A stretch of DNA of 64,000 bases from Nesterenkonia sp. PF2B19 (GTDB lineage: Bacteria; Actinomycetota; Actinomycetes; Actinomycetales; Micrococcaceae): contig NZ_MDSS02000007.1 in assembly GCF_001758425.2 (NCBI RefSeq), positions 1-64,000 of the forward strand, given 5' to 3'. Made by a program: the position numbers and the translations under genes. The notes under the pieces are model-generated. The model was not told where the DNA came from and did no database searches. It saw nothing but the letters and a program-made list of their open reading frames with translations. This document shows, piece after piece, positions 29,000 through 38,467 of the stretch (the stretch's first letter is position 1; each line of letters opens with the position of its first letter).

Positions 29000-29236
29000 T
29001 CAGGCGGAGGACTCCGAGTCGGCGCGGGTCGTGCGTCGGCGCTGCTGACGCGCCTGGCGCTGGGCCTCATACTGGCGCTCGATGTACTCATCGAGCTTGG
29101 CCTCCTCGACCCGCCACTGACCGCGGCCTCCGACCTGGATGGCCTCGAGGTCTCCGCTGCGCACGAGGCTGCGGGCCTGGTCCATGGAGATGTTCAGAAT
29201 CTCGGCCACGTCGGGGAGGGTGAGGAAGCGACGCAT
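29000..29236 (-). CDS. Small MerR/excisionase-type helix-turn-helix protein
   Basis: A 78-residue protein that is essentially one winged-helix DNA-binding domain of the excisionase/MerR-like type: FLTLPDVAEILNISMDQARS, then GDLEAIQVGGRGQWRVEEAKLDEYI, quoted in part. A basic tail follows (RQQRRRTTRAD). Such proteins are common single-copy regulators in actinobacteria and are not evidence for a phage here. It is divergent from the SAF/CpaB-like gene, so autoregulation or control of that pair is possible. Confidence 0.8.
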   Translation of the reverse strand: MRRFLTLPDVAEILNISMDQARSLVRSGDLEAIQVGGRGQWRVEEAKLDEYIERQYEAQRQARQQRRRTTRADSESSA

Positions 29237-29337
29237 CGGTCTCCTTCACTCGAACGGCGTCACGGACAGTCGGGACAGGCCTGTCGGCCGCGTCCCGATG
29301 AGGTGATTCTCTCACAGACGGTGGGCTTCGATGGGAT

Positions 29338-29365
29338 TCGTCCACAGTTGATGCGGATATCCACA
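29338..29365. promoter_or_regulatory. Two DnaA-box-like sequences
   Basis: TCGTCCACA (29338-29346) and ATATCCACA (29357-29365) each differ by one base from a DnaA-box form (TTGTCCACA or TTATCCACA). They are direct repeats 19 bp apart, in the HTH-SAF intergenic region. This could be chance or a regulatory DnaA site; there is no sign of an origin. Confidence 0.25.
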
Positions 29366-29481
29366 GCTTGTCATGCGCAGCCCGGCGGTGATGGTGGATT
29401 CGGTACGCTGAAGGCGAGGCGATGCCATGTCGACGGCATCTCGCATCCACTCGCACGGAACGGATTTCGAGGGGCACATCC

Positions 29482-30250
29482 ATGACCTCAGAGAAACAGC
29501 ACCCAGACGCCGCGCCGCGCTCCGCGGCAGAGGCTGCGGATCGGCTGAGACGGCCCAGCTGGAAGGACCCGCGGCTCATCGTGGGGGTCCTCCTGGTGGT
29601 GGTCTCGATGGCGGGCGTCGTGGCGCTGGTCGGCTCCCAGGATCGCACCGCCCCGGTGTACGCGGCTGACCGCACGATCTCGGTCGGCGAACCGGTCTCG
29701 GCTGAGGACCTCCGTGTTGTGGACGTGCGACTGGACGACGTCTCGGGTCAGTACCTGAGCGCTGACCGGGAGCCTCCTGCGGATCTGCAGTTCGTCTCCG
29801 TGGTGGAGGAGGGGGAGCTGGTGCCCGCGCGAGCGTCGACGCGGTCGACCCTCTGGGACGGCAGGCGGTCACGTTGGAGATCGAGGACACTCTCGCCCGT
29901 GCGGTCGAGCCGGGTCGGGCGGTGGACCTGTGGGCCGCGACCCCCGGCGCGATCGGCGAGGACGCCGGTGCCCGCGTGGACCAGGTGGTCGCCGGGGCCG
30001 AGGTCTCCGCGGTGACAGAGTCCAGCTCGACCTTCGGCGCCCAGTCGGCGGTCACGGTGGAGCTGCTGGTGGCCCCCGACGACCTTCCCGAGGTGCTCGC
30101 TGCGCGGAGCTCGGCGGCGGCTCTGTCCCTCGTGCCCGCGGGCGCAGCCCCGGCGGCCGCGACCATGAGGGCGAATCGGCCCCCGACGGCGAGTCCACGG
30201 AGGGCGAGGACGCCGATGAGGATGAGGGCGGCGAGGAGGAGGCGCCATGA
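29482..30250 (+). CDS. SAF-domain (CpaB-like) membrane protein (two frameshifts)
   Basis: An N-terminal cytoplasmic segment and one membrane helix (LIVGVLLVVVSMAGVVALV) are followed by a SAF domain (VYAADRTISVGEPVSAEDLRV), as in CpaB/RcpC pilus proteins. The frame changes near 29835 (to ASVDAVDPLGRQAVTLEIED) and again near 30160, where it enters an acidic tail (GESAPDGESTEGEDADED). That last frame ends in TGA overlapping the next start (ATGA at 30247-30250), supporting the reconstruction. In actinobacteria such SAF proteins often stand with a MinD-like ATPase and no Flp pilus genes; their role is unknown. Confidence 0.75.
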
Positions 30251-31899
30251 GGCGCTGCTCGGTCATCACCGCCGGTCACCTTCAGCGGGATCACATCGCC
30301 GCCGTCGAGGGACTCCATGGTCCGGTGACTATCGATCGGCGGTGCGCAGACCTCGCAGAGCTGGTGGCCGCCGCACGGACAGGAATGGCCGATGCGGTTC
30401 TGATCATCGGGGAGACCGAGACCATCACGGGAAGCCTGCTGACGGAGTTCACCGAGCCGGGGCTGGTCGTGGTGGCGGTGTCCGACGTCTCCGAGGAACG
30501 TGCCCGACTGCGGGCTCTGGGAATCGTGGCGCTGCCTGACACCGTGGACGCGAAGACGCTCACCGACGCGCTGCGGGGACTGCCGGTCCCCGAGCAGTCG
30601 GCCGATGAGGATCTCCTGGGCGCTCCAGCGGCGGTGGGGAAGGAGCTCGATGACGTCCCCGTCGACCCGGCGGACGTACAGGCTGCTGCAGTGCACGACT
30701 CCGGTGCGGAGTCGGAGGCGCCTCCGGGGCGCACACAGGAGGGTGAGGGCGCTCCTGGAGGGCAGCACCCGCTGGACGCAGAGCTGGCCGAACTGCTCAG
30801 CGCGGCCGAGACGACCCGGAGCCGGCGCGAGGCCGCCTCGGCGGAGCCCACACAGGAGGAGCACACACAGGAGGAGCACACACCGGACGACAGGCCCCTG
30901 GCGGCAGCCGGAACCGGTTCCGCACGGGACGACGATGCCGTACGCGCAGCTGGTGCCGCCCGGCGGGGCACTACCGGGCGGGACGACGCCGGACCGCAGA
31001 ATGCGGACCTGCGGGCAGCCGCCGAGGAGGACGCCGGAGAGGAGGACTCCGGTGCCGCGCTGCGACGTCCGGGGATCACGACCGTCTGGGGAGCTCCGGG
31101 CAGTCCGGGCCGCACCACCGTGGCGGTCAATCTGGCCGCAGAGCTGGCTCTGACCGGCGCCCGTGTGCTGCTGATCGATGCTGACACCGTCGCATCCTCG
31201 GCCGCCACGCATCTGGGCCTTCTCGAGGAGTCGGCAGGGCTGGCGCAGGCCTGCCGCCAGGCGGACCTCGGGCGGCTCGATGCGGCACGGCTGCGGCGGG
31301 CCCTGACCGTGGTGGACATCTGCGGCTACCGGCTCCACCTGCTCACCGGACTCCCGCGCGCCGATCGGTGGCCCGAACTGCGGGGCGGGGCCCTGCGCCA
31401 GGTCCTGCAGCGGGCGGCCCGTGACTTCTCCCACGTGGTGGTCGACGTCGCCGCACCCACGGAGCACGACGAGGAGCTGACCTTCGACACCCGCGCCCCG
31501 CAGCGTCACGCGGCCACGATCACCGCCGTGGAGGAGGCGGACACGCTGCTGGCGGTCGGAGGGCCGGATCCCGTCTCCTTCCCGCGCCTCGTCAAGGCGC
31601 TGGACGACCTGCGGCTCAACCTGCCGCAGGCCCCTGAGCCTCAGGTGCTGATCAACCAGATTCGGCGCGAGGCGGTCGGCCGCGCCCCCGAGGACCAGCT
31701 GCGTGAGGCCTGGGACCGGTTCGGGTCCGGCGAGGCGCTGGAGACCTTCCTGCCCTGGGACCGTGCAGCTTGCGATGACGCCCTGCTCACCGGCCGTGTC
31801 CTGGCGGAGTCGGCTCCCCAGTCGGCCCTGCGCCACGCGATCGCGGACCTGGCCGGGGCGACCCTTCCGACGCGCCGGAGGCGCCTGCTGAGGCGGTAG
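30247..31899 (+). CDS. MinD/CpaE-like ATPase with response-regulator-like N-terminus
   Basis: A 550-residue protein. Residues 1-110 look like a degenerate receiver-type domain (ADAVLIIGETETITGS, LVVVAVSDVSEERARLRALG). About 150 residues of acidic, Pro/Thr-rich linker with EEHTQEEHT repeats follow. The C-terminal 270 residues are a ParA/MinD ATPase with the deviant Walker A WGAPGSPGRTTVAVNLA, VLLIDADTVASS and VVVDVAAP. CpaE proteins of pilus systems have this architecture. Its start overlaps the SAF gene by 4 nt, so the two are coupled. No pilin, CpaF or Tad genes are nearby. Confidence 0.82.
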   Translation: MRRCSVITAGHLQRDHIAAVEGLHGPVTIDRRCADLAELVAAARTGMADAVLIIGETETITGSLLTEFTEPGLVVVAVSDVSEERARLRALGIVALPDTVDAKTLTDALRGLPVPEQSADEDLLGAPAAVGKELDDVPVDPADVQAAAVHDSGAESEAPPGRTQEGEGAPGGQHPLDAELAELLSAAETTRSRREAASAEPTQEEHTQEEHTPDDRPLAAAGTGSARDDDAVRAAGAARRGTTGRDDAGPQNADLRAAAEEDAGEEDSGAALRRPGITTVWGAPGSPGRTTVAVNLAAELALTGARVLLIDADTVASSAATHLGLLEESAGLAQACRQADLGRLDAARLRRALTVVDICGYRLHLLTGLPRADRWPELRGGALRQVLQRAARDFSHVVVDVAAPTEHDEELTFDTRAPQRHAATITAVEEADTLLAVGGPDPVSFPRLVKALDDLRLNLPQAPEPQVLINQIRREAVGRAPEDQLREAWDRFGSGEALETFLPWDRAACDDALLTGRVLAESAPQSALRHAIADLAGATLPTRRRRLLRR

Positions 31900-31974
31900 G
31901 CTGGGTGCGGGCGGTCGGACACCGTGGTCCGGCCCATGACCGGGGCATCGATGACCCAGAAAGAGTGAGTGCAC

Positions 31975-34900
31975 ATGACCGGTGAGAAGTCCCTCTGGAC
32001 TCGTGGTGGCGATGATCTGGAGACTCTGGAGAGCGCGTACTTCGCCCACGTCGCTCCGGAGGATCTGTGGTCCGTCAGCTCGGAGCATCAGAGAGAGTGG
32101 GTGGCTCGTCATCTGGAGCTCGCCCGCCGCCGCAGGGACTCCTCGCCGCAGGCGGACGTCGTCACCGTGGAGGGCCGCAGCGTCGTGCTGGTCGTCACCG
32201 ACGACATGCCTCACCTCGTGGACTCGGTGACTGCCGAGATCTCCCGGAACGGGCACGCCATGTCCCTGGTGGTCCACCCCATCTTCCTGGTCAGCCGCAC
32301 CCCGGAAGGCTCCGACGTCCTGGGTGTGCGCTCCGTCCCGGCTCCGCAGCGCGGCATGTCCTCGGGCGACACCCAGACCCTGCCGGACCTCTCCGTGCTG
32401 ACCGATGAGGGGCAGCGCACCGACGTCGAGTCCTGGATCGCCGTGGAGCTGGACCGGGTGATCACCGCCGAGCAGGTGGAGGCGCTGGTGGAGGGCCTCT
32501 ACAGCGTCGTCGACGACGTGAAGTCGAGCCACCGGGACCAGAACCGCATGATCGGCAAGGCCCGCGGGGCAGCGGGGCTGCTGCGCGAGGCCGAAGGCCT
32601 TCACGAGTCCCAGGAGTCGGCCGACCTGCTCGACTGGATGGCCGATGGGAATTTCCTGTTCCTCGGCTACCGGGAGTACGAGCTCGATGAGCACGATGAC
32701 GACTCGGTGCACCTGCAGCCGCTGGAGGAGACCGGGCTGGGCATCCTCTCCCAGGTGCGCGGCAAGGGCACCCTCCACCGGACCACGGAGCTCTCCGAGG
32801 CCGGCCGGGCCAGGGCCCGGGAGCGCCGGGCGCTGGTGATCACCAAGGCGAACTCCCGTTCCACGGTGCGTCGCCGCACCTACATGGACTACGTCGCGGT
32901 GAAGACCTTCGGTCCGGACGGGTCGGTGCGCGGAGAGCGCCGCTTCGTGGGTCTGTTCAGCCAGCGGGCCTACACGCAGTCGATCCAGAACATCCCGCTG
33001 CTGCGCTCGCGGGCCCAGCAGCTCCTGGCACGCTCCGGGTTCAGCCCGGACTCCCATTCCGGCTCGGACCTGATGCAGATCCTGGAGATCTATCCGCGCA
33101 ACGAGCTGCTGCAGATGGACATCGAGGAGATCGAGGAGACTGCCTGGCAGATCCTGCAGCTGCAGGAGCGCCGGCGGGTGAAGCTCTTCCTCCGCAAGGA
33201 CCACTACGGGCGGTTCATGACGGCGATCCTGTATCTGCCCAGGGACCGGTACAACACGGCGGTGCGTCAACGGGTGGAGCAGGAGCTGCGGCGCCACATC
33301 GACGCGGAGTCCATCGACTTCAACGTCCTGCTGACCGAATCCGTCCTGGCTCGGGTGTTCTTCCGCATGCGCCTCTCGGGCGATGCCGCCGAGCTGGGGA
33401 TCACCGTCGACGAGCTGCAGAACAGGCTGGCCCGGGCCATCCGCTCCTGGGCCGAGGGCATCACCCAGGAGGCCGAGGAACGGTACTCCGGCCGTCGGGC
33501 GGAGGACCTGACCCGCCGGTGGGGCGACGCCTTCCCGGAGGACTACCGGGTGCTCTACGAGGTCTCCGACGCCCTGGCGGACATCACTCAGTTCGAGACG
33601 CTGGAGCGGCACCCCGAGGACGGCCCACGCATGCAGTTCTACCCGCCTCGCGGGGACGACTCGGCGCATATGAGGCTGAAGCTCTACCTCTCCGAGCCCA
33701 AGACGCTGACGGACACGCTGCCGATCCTCGACGATTTCGGCCTCTCCATCCTGGACGAGCGCTCCTACACGCTGACCTGCGACGACGGCACGACCTTCCA
33801 CCTGTACGACCTGGGCCTCTGCTACCCGGCGGGAGTGGATCCGCACACGACGATCGAGCTGCTCAAGGAGGCCTACAGCCACGTGCTGGTGGGCACCGCC
33901 GAGTCGGACATCTTCTCCCGCCTGGTCCTGCAGCTCGGGCTGTCTATCCAGAAGGTGACGGTTCTGCGCGCCTACGCGAAGTACATGCGTCAGCTGGGGT
34001 CCGCGCACTCCTATGCCTTCCTGGCGGAGGCGCTGCTGCAGAATCCGGAGGTCTCGGCCGCGCTGGTGGCCTACTTCGAGGCCCGCTTCGACCCGCAGCT
34101 GGACGAAGACCGCGCCGAGCGGATGGAGGAGACCCGTCAGCGGATCCTGGACGCGCTGGAGAATGTGCGCACCCTCGACGCCGACCGGGTGCTCTCCACG
34201 TTCCTGAACCTCATCGACTCCACGCAGCGGACCAATGCCTACCAGGGCCGGGACTGGCTGTCCCTGAAGCTGACGCCGGGCACCATCGACTCGGCTCCGC
34301 AGCCCCGTCCGGCCCATGAGATCTGGGTGTACTCGCCGCAGGTGGAAGGGGTTCACCTGCGCTTCGACAAGGTCGCCCGTGGCGGTCTGCGCTGGTCGGA
34401 CCGTCAGGAGGACTTCCGCACGGAGGTCCTCGGTCTGGTGAAGGCACAGATGGTGAAGAACGCGGTGATCGTGCCCTCGGGCGCTAAGGGCGGCTTCTAC
34501 GCCAAGCAGCTGCCCGACCCGGCGGAGGACCGCGGGGCATGGTTCGAAGCCGGTCGCGAGGCCTACAAGGTCTTCATCCGAGGGTTGCTGGACATCACCG
34601 ACAACCAGCTGGAGCGCGACGGGCAGATGGAGATCGTGGCACCGGAGAACGTGGTCCGGCACGACGGCGACGATGCCTACCTGGTGGTGGCCGCGGACAA
34701 GGGCACGGCCACGTTCTCCGATACGGCCAACGCGGTCTCCGCCGAGTACGGGCACTGGCTGGGCGATGCCTTCGCCTCGGGCGGCTCAGTGGGCTATGAC
34801 CACAAGGCGATGGGCATCACCGCCCGCGGCGCCTGGGAGTCGGTGAAGTCGCACTTCTCGGAGCTGGGCCACGACACCCAGAGCGAGGATTTCACCGTCA

Positions 34901-36792
34901 TCGGCATCGGTGACATGTCTGGGGACGTGTTCGGCAACGGAATGCTGCTCTCGGAGCACATCCGGCTGGTGGCGGCGTTCAACCACCTGCACATCTTCAT
35001 CGACCCGGACCCCGACTCCGGCGCATCCTTCCGGGAGCGCCAGCGGCTGTTCACGGCCGGACGGTCCGGCTGGGACGCCTACGACGAGTCGCTGATCTCT
35101 GCCGGCGGCGGCGTCTTCTCCCGCACGGCGAAGACGATCACCATCACGGAGCCGATGCGACGGCGGTTCGACCTTCCGGCCGGCGTCGAGGTCATGACGC
35201 CGCCGGAGCTGCTCCATGCGCTGCTGCAGGCCCCGGTGGACCTGCTGTACAACGGCGGGATCGGCACGTATGTGAAGGCCTCGCACGAGACCCACGAGGA
35301 GGTCGGCGACCGCGCGAACAACGGCATCCGCGTCGACGGTCGGCAGGTGCGGGCCCGCGTGGTGGGCGAGGGCGGCAACCTGGGTCTCACCCAGGCCGGC
35401 CGCATCGAGGCGGCCCAGCAGGGGGTGCGGCTCAACACCGACGCCATCGACAACTCCGCCGGCGTGGACTGCTCGGACCACGAGGTCAACATCAAGATCC
35501 TGGTGGACCAGCTGATCTCCTCGGGCCACCTGGCGGCCGAGGAGCGGGACGAGCTGCTGCGGGAGATGACCGACGACGTCGCCGAGCTGGTCCTGCAGAC
35601 CAACCGGGACCAGAACATCCTGCTCATGACCGACCGGCATCGGATGGGCGACTGGTCGCCGAGCTTCCAGCGGCTCATGGGCTGGTTGGAGGACTCTGCC
35701 GGACTGGACCGAGAGCTGGAGGTGCTGCCCTCCGACGCTCAGCTCGAGGAGCGGCGGGATGCGTCCCAGCCGCTGACCTCCCCGGAGCTGGCGGTGCTGG
35801 TGGCCTATGCGAAGATCCAGCTCAAGGGTGCGCTGGTGGCTTCGGACCTTCCCGACGACGACTGGTTCACCTCCCTGCTGGAGGACTACTTCCCCGAGGA
35901 GATCACCTCCCGCTTCGCCTCGGAGCTGCCACGGCATCCGCTGCATCGGGAGATCATCGCCACTGTGCTGGCGAACGACGTGATCAACATGGGTGGGGCG
36001 ACCTTCGTCTTCCGCGCGATGGAGGAGACCTTCGCCTCGGAGGCTCAGGTGGTGCGGGCCTTCGCCACGGTGCGGGAACTGTTCCGCCTCGATGAGTTCG
36101 ACGCCGCGATGCGCAGCCTGCCGGTGAGCTTCCCCCGCGAGCGGTGGGCGCTGACCTACCTTGACATGCGGCGCCTGCTGGACCGCGCGGTCCGGTGGTG
36201 CGTCAACCACGCCCCCCGGGGCACCACGGTGCAGCAGGATGTCGAGCTGTTCGCCGAGCACCTGCGACCGCTGTACGGCAACCTCTCGGAGCACCTGCGG
36301 GGCGGGGACCGGGAACGCGTTCTGCAGCAGAAGGAGGAGGTGCTGGCCACCGGCATGCCGGAGGACCTGGCACGCTGGGTCTCCGAGCTGTTCGAGACGT
36401 TCTCGCTGCTCGACGTCGCCGACGTGGCCCGGGAGCTCGGCGTCGACTCCGCCGAGGTGGCGGGTGTGTACTACACGGTCTACGACGAGTTCAGCGCCGA
36501 TTCGCTCCTGGAGCGCATCACGGGGCTGCCGCGGAAGGACAAGTGGCAGGCGCTGGCCCGCGGCGCGCAGCGTGACGAGCTCTACCACGCGATCCGGGAT
36601 GTCACGACCTCGGTGCTGAAGAGCACCGAACCGGGCACGCCGGATGAGCGCATGGCGGCCTGGCGCCGGGAGAACGAGGCGAAGATCAGTCGGGCAGAGC
36701 GGCTGGTGGCGGAGGTGGACCAGCTCAAGACGGACAACATCGCGTCGTTGACGGTGCTGCTGCGGCACCTGCGCGGTCTCATCGGAGCCTGA
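31975..36792 (+). CDS. gdh: NAD-specific glutamate dehydrogenase, large (180 kDa) class
   Basis: Catabolic enzyme converting glutamate to 2-oxoglutarate and ammonia with NAD+. At about 1605 residues it matches the large bacterial GDH class first described in Streptomyces. N-terminal ACT-like regulatory domains (VVTVEGRSVVLVVTDDMP; VEGLYSVVDDVKSS) precede the dehydrogenase core around nt 34378-34500: RGGLRWSDRQEDFRTEVLG, then VPSGAKGGFYAK. The NAD-binding part has IGIGDMSGDVFGNGMLLS. A GTG 6 nt upstream (31969) is an alternative start. It is uninterrupted over 4.8 kb and followed 3 nt later by pdtaS, a tight pairing worth noting. Confidence 0.95.
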   Translation: MTGEKSLWTRGGDDLETLESAYFAHVAPEDLWSVSSEHQREWVARHLELARRRRDSSPQADVVTVEGRSVVLVVTDDMPHLVDSVTAEISRNGHAMSLVVHPIFLVSRTPEGSDVLGVRSVPAPQRGMSSGDTQTLPDLSVLTDEGQRTDVESWIAVELDRVITAEQVEALVEGLYSVVDDVKSSHRDQNRMIGKARGAAGLLREAEGLHESQESADLLDWMADGNFLFLGYREYELDEHDDDSVHLQPLEETGLGILSQVRGKGTLHRTTELSEAGRARARERRALVITKANSRSTVRRRTYMDYVAVKTFGPDGSVRGERRFVGLFSQRAYTQSIQNIPLLRSRAQQLLARSGFSPDSHSGSDLMQILEIYPRNELLQMDIEEIEETAWQILQLQERRRVKLFLRKDHYGRFMTAILYLPRDRYNTAVRQRVEQELRRHIDAESIDFNVLLTESVLARVFFRMRLSGDAAELGITVDELQNRLARAIRSWAEGITQEAEERYSGRRAEDLTRRWGDAFPEDYRVLYEVSDALADITQFETLERHPEDGPRMQFYPPRGDDSAHMRLKLYLSEPKTLTDTLPILDDFGLSILDERSYTLTCDDGTTFHLYDLGLCYPAGVDPHTTIELLKEAYSHVLVGTAESDIFSRLVLQLGLSIQKVTVLRAYAKYMRQLGSAHSYAFLAEALLQNPEVSAALVAYFEARFDPQLDEDRAERMEETRQRILDALENVRTLDADRVLSTFLNLIDSTQRTNAYQGRDWLSLKLTPGTIDSAPQPRPAHEIWVYSPQVEGVHLRFDKVARGGLRWSDRQEDFRTEVLGLVKAQMVKNAVIVPSGAKGGFYAKQLPDPAEDRGAWFEAGREAYKVFIRGLLDITDNQLERDGQMEIVAPENVVRHDGDDAYLVVAADKGTATFSDTANAVSAEYGHWLGDAFASGGSVGYDHKAMGITARGAWESVKSHFSELGHDTQSEDFTVIGIGDMSGDVFGNGMLLSEHIRLVAAFNHLHIFIDPDPDSGASFRERQRLFTAGRSGWDAYDESLISAGGGVFSRTAKTITITEPMRRRFDLPAGVEVMTPPELLHALLQAPVDLLYNGGIGTYVKASHETHEEVGDRANNGIRVDGRQVRARVVGEGGNLGLTQAGRIEAAQQGVRLNTDAIDNSAGVDCSDHEVNIKILVDQLISSGHLAAEERDELLREMTDDVAELVLQTNRDQNILLMTDRHRMGDWSPSFQRLMGWLEDSAGLDRELEVLPSDAQLEERRDASQPLTSPELAVLVAYAKIQLKGALVASDLPDDDWFTSLLEDYFPEEITSRFASELPRHPLHREIIATVLANDVINMGGATFVFRAMEETFASEAQVVRAFATVRELFRLDEFDAAMRSLPVSFPRERWALTYLDMRRLLDRAVRWCVNHAPRGTTVQQDVELFAEHLRPLYGNLSEHLRGGDRERVLQQKEEVLATGMPEDLARWVSELFETFSLLDVADVARELGVDSAEVAGVYYTVYDEFSADSLLERITGLPRKDKWQALARGAQRDELYHAIRDVTTSVLKSTEPGTPDERMAAWRRENEAKISRAERLVAEVDQLKTDNIASLTVLLRHLRGLIGA

Positions 36793-36795
36793 GCC

Positions 36796-38328
36796 GTGGC
36801 CGTCTTCGAGGATCCGCTCATCGACCACCCGCACCTGCATGACGGGGATGCCGACTGGCTGCATGCGCTGGTCGCGGACTGGCAGATGCTCTCTGACCTG
36901 GCGTTCTCCGACCTGGTCCTGTGGTTTCCTCACACCGTGGAGGGATTCGTCTCCGCGGAGGACAGGTCCTTCATCGCGCTGGCCCAGGCGCGCCCCTCCA
37001 CGACACAGACGGTGGTGCACCGTGACGTCGTCGGGGACAGGATCCGTGCGGACCTCAAACCCATGGTGGAACGGGCCTGGCGCTATCAGGTGGAGACGAA
37101 CTCCTCGGATGAGGGCCGGCCCGCCCCGGCCCGGATGCGGGTCACCGCGATCCCGCTGATCCGCGGGGGTCGCACCCTGGCGGTGATGACCCTGCACTTC
37201 TCGGTCACCGCCCTGCGCACCCCGTCCCGGCTGGAGCTGACCTACCGGCGCTGCGCCGCCGATCTGCTGGTCATGGTGGGCCAGGGGCGGTGGCCGGAGA
37301 CCCACGTGGAGTTCAGCGCCTACGGCGGCGCCCCGAGGGTGGGGGACGGGCTGCTGCGCCTGGACGTCGAGGGCAAGATCGCCTTCGCCAGCCCCAACGC
37401 CGTCTCCGCGCTGTCCCGGCTGGGAGTGGCGGACTCGCTGGAGGGCCGCTCCCTGGCCGGGATCGGGGCGGAGCTCGAACGCTCCACCGGTGGTGTGGTG
37501 GATGAGACCCGGCCGCTGCTGCTGACGGGTCGCCGGGCGATGCGTGCTGAGCTCGAGGCCCACGGGGCCGCGGTGACGCTGCGGTCCATCCCGCTGTACA
37601 AGGACGGCGAGCGGTTCGCCGCCCTGGTGCTGTGCCGAGACGTCACCGAGCTGCGGCGCCGTGATCGCCAGCTGATGAGCAAGGATGCGACCATCAAGGA
37701 GATCCACCACCGGGTGAAGAACAATCTCCAGACGGTCTCGGCGCTGCTGCGGATGCAGTCGCGGCGCATGGACTCGGAGGAGGGCCGGGCCGGGCTGCGT
37801 CGGGCGATGCGTCGCGTGGAGACCATCGCGATGGTCCACGACTCCCTGTCGAAGGGGCTGGAGGAGAGCGTCGACGTCGATGAGCTGATGCGCCGGCAGC
37901 TGAGGCTCGCCGCGGAGATGGCCCAGTCCGAGCGCAGGGTGGAGACGCACCTGGAGGGGAGCTTCGGCCAGCTGCCGCCGGACATGGTGACTCCGCTGGC
38001 GCTGGTCATCACCGAAGTGGTGGCCAATGCCGTGGAGCATGGTTTCGGCCCGGATCCGACCCGGCGCAGCCTGACCGTACGCATGGTGGTGAGTCGCTCA
38101 GCGGACGCGGCCGGCCGGGAGCGGCTGGAGCTGGAGATCGTCGACGACGGCGTCGGGCTGCCGGAGACGGACTGGGAGCCGGGCCTGGGCCTGCAGATCG
38201 TCAGGACGCTGGTGCGGGGAGAGCTCTCCGGGGTGATCGACTGGGACCACGGTGAGGGACCCGACGGCGAACCGGTCGGCACACGTGCGGTGCTGAAGGC
38301 GCCGATCCTGGGCCCGCAGCACCACTGA
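36796..38328 (+). CDS. pdtaS: Sensor histidine kinase PdtaS (HisKA_2 / HWE-like)
   Basis: A soluble kinase of 510 residues with a GTG start. An N-terminal GAF-like domain and a PAS domain (LLRLDVEGKIAFASPNAVSA) lead to the HisKA_2 region with adjacent His304/His305 in KEIHHRVKNNLQTVSALLRM and an ATPase domain (VITEVVANAVEHGFG, IVDDGVGLPE). In mycobacteria PdtaS phosphorylates the RNA-binding antiterminator PdtaR, linking metal and nitric oxide signals to gene expression. PdtaR is not in this window. Neighbouring whiB1 matches the M. tuberculosis arrangement. Confidence 0.92.
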   Translation: MAVFEDPLIDHPHLHDGDADWLHALVADWQMLSDLAFSDLVLWFPHTVEGFVSAEDRSFIALAQARPSTTQTVVHRDVVGDRIRADLKPMVERAWRYQVETNSSDEGRPAPARMRVTAIPLIRGGRTLAVMTLHFSVTALRTPSRLELTYRRCAADLLVMVGQGRWPETHVEFSAYGGAPRVGDGLLRLDVEGKIAFASPNAVSALSRLGVADSLEGRSLAGIGAELERSTGGVVDETRPLLLTGRRAMRAELEAHGAAVTLRSIPLYKDGERFAALVLCRDVTELRRRDRQLMSKDATIKEIHHRVKNNLQTVSALLRMQSRRMDSEEGRAGLRRAMRRVETIAMVHDSLSKGLEESVDVDELMRRQLRLAAEMAQSERRVETHLEGSFGQLPPDMVTPLALVITEVVANAVEHGFGPDPTRRSLTVRMVVSRSADAAGRERLELEIVDDGVGLPETDWEPGLGLQIVRTLVRGELSGVIDWDHGEGPDGEPVGTRAVLKAPILGPQHH

Positions 38329-38387
38329 TCCGTCCTGGGCGCTGCGGTGTGCAGCGACAGACGTACGACAGGCGAACGACAGACGAA

Positions 38388-38422
38388 GGGGCGGGACTGC
38401 TCCGAGAGGAGAGTCCCGCCCC
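38388..38422. terminator. Bidirectional hairpin between pdtaS and whiB1
   Basis: A perfect 11-bp stem (GGGGCGGGACT with AGTCCCGCCCC) and a 13-nt loop between two converging genes. It can serve both strands. It lies 60 nt after pdtaS and 46 nt after whiB1. Confidence 0.75.
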
Positions 38423-38467
38423 GTCGTCCGTGGTGGGCTGCTGCGGCGTCCTGTCCGGACGCGGGCC

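Noticed and set aside
29000-29236. Excisionase-type HTH gene as a sign of an integrated element
   Set aside because: No integrase, attachment repeats or composition change nearby; this small HTH type is common in actinobacterial chromosomes.
30052-34755. A 1,567-codon open frame antisense to the MinD-like and glutamate dehydrogenase genes
   Set aside because: Its protein is rich in His, Gln, Val and Arg with no domain, and it exists because G/C-ending codons on the real strand remove stops on the other. The sense strand encodes a complete GDH.
34786-38040. Long antisense frame across gdh and pdtaS
   Set aside because: Same shadow effect; no ribosome site and low-complexity composition.
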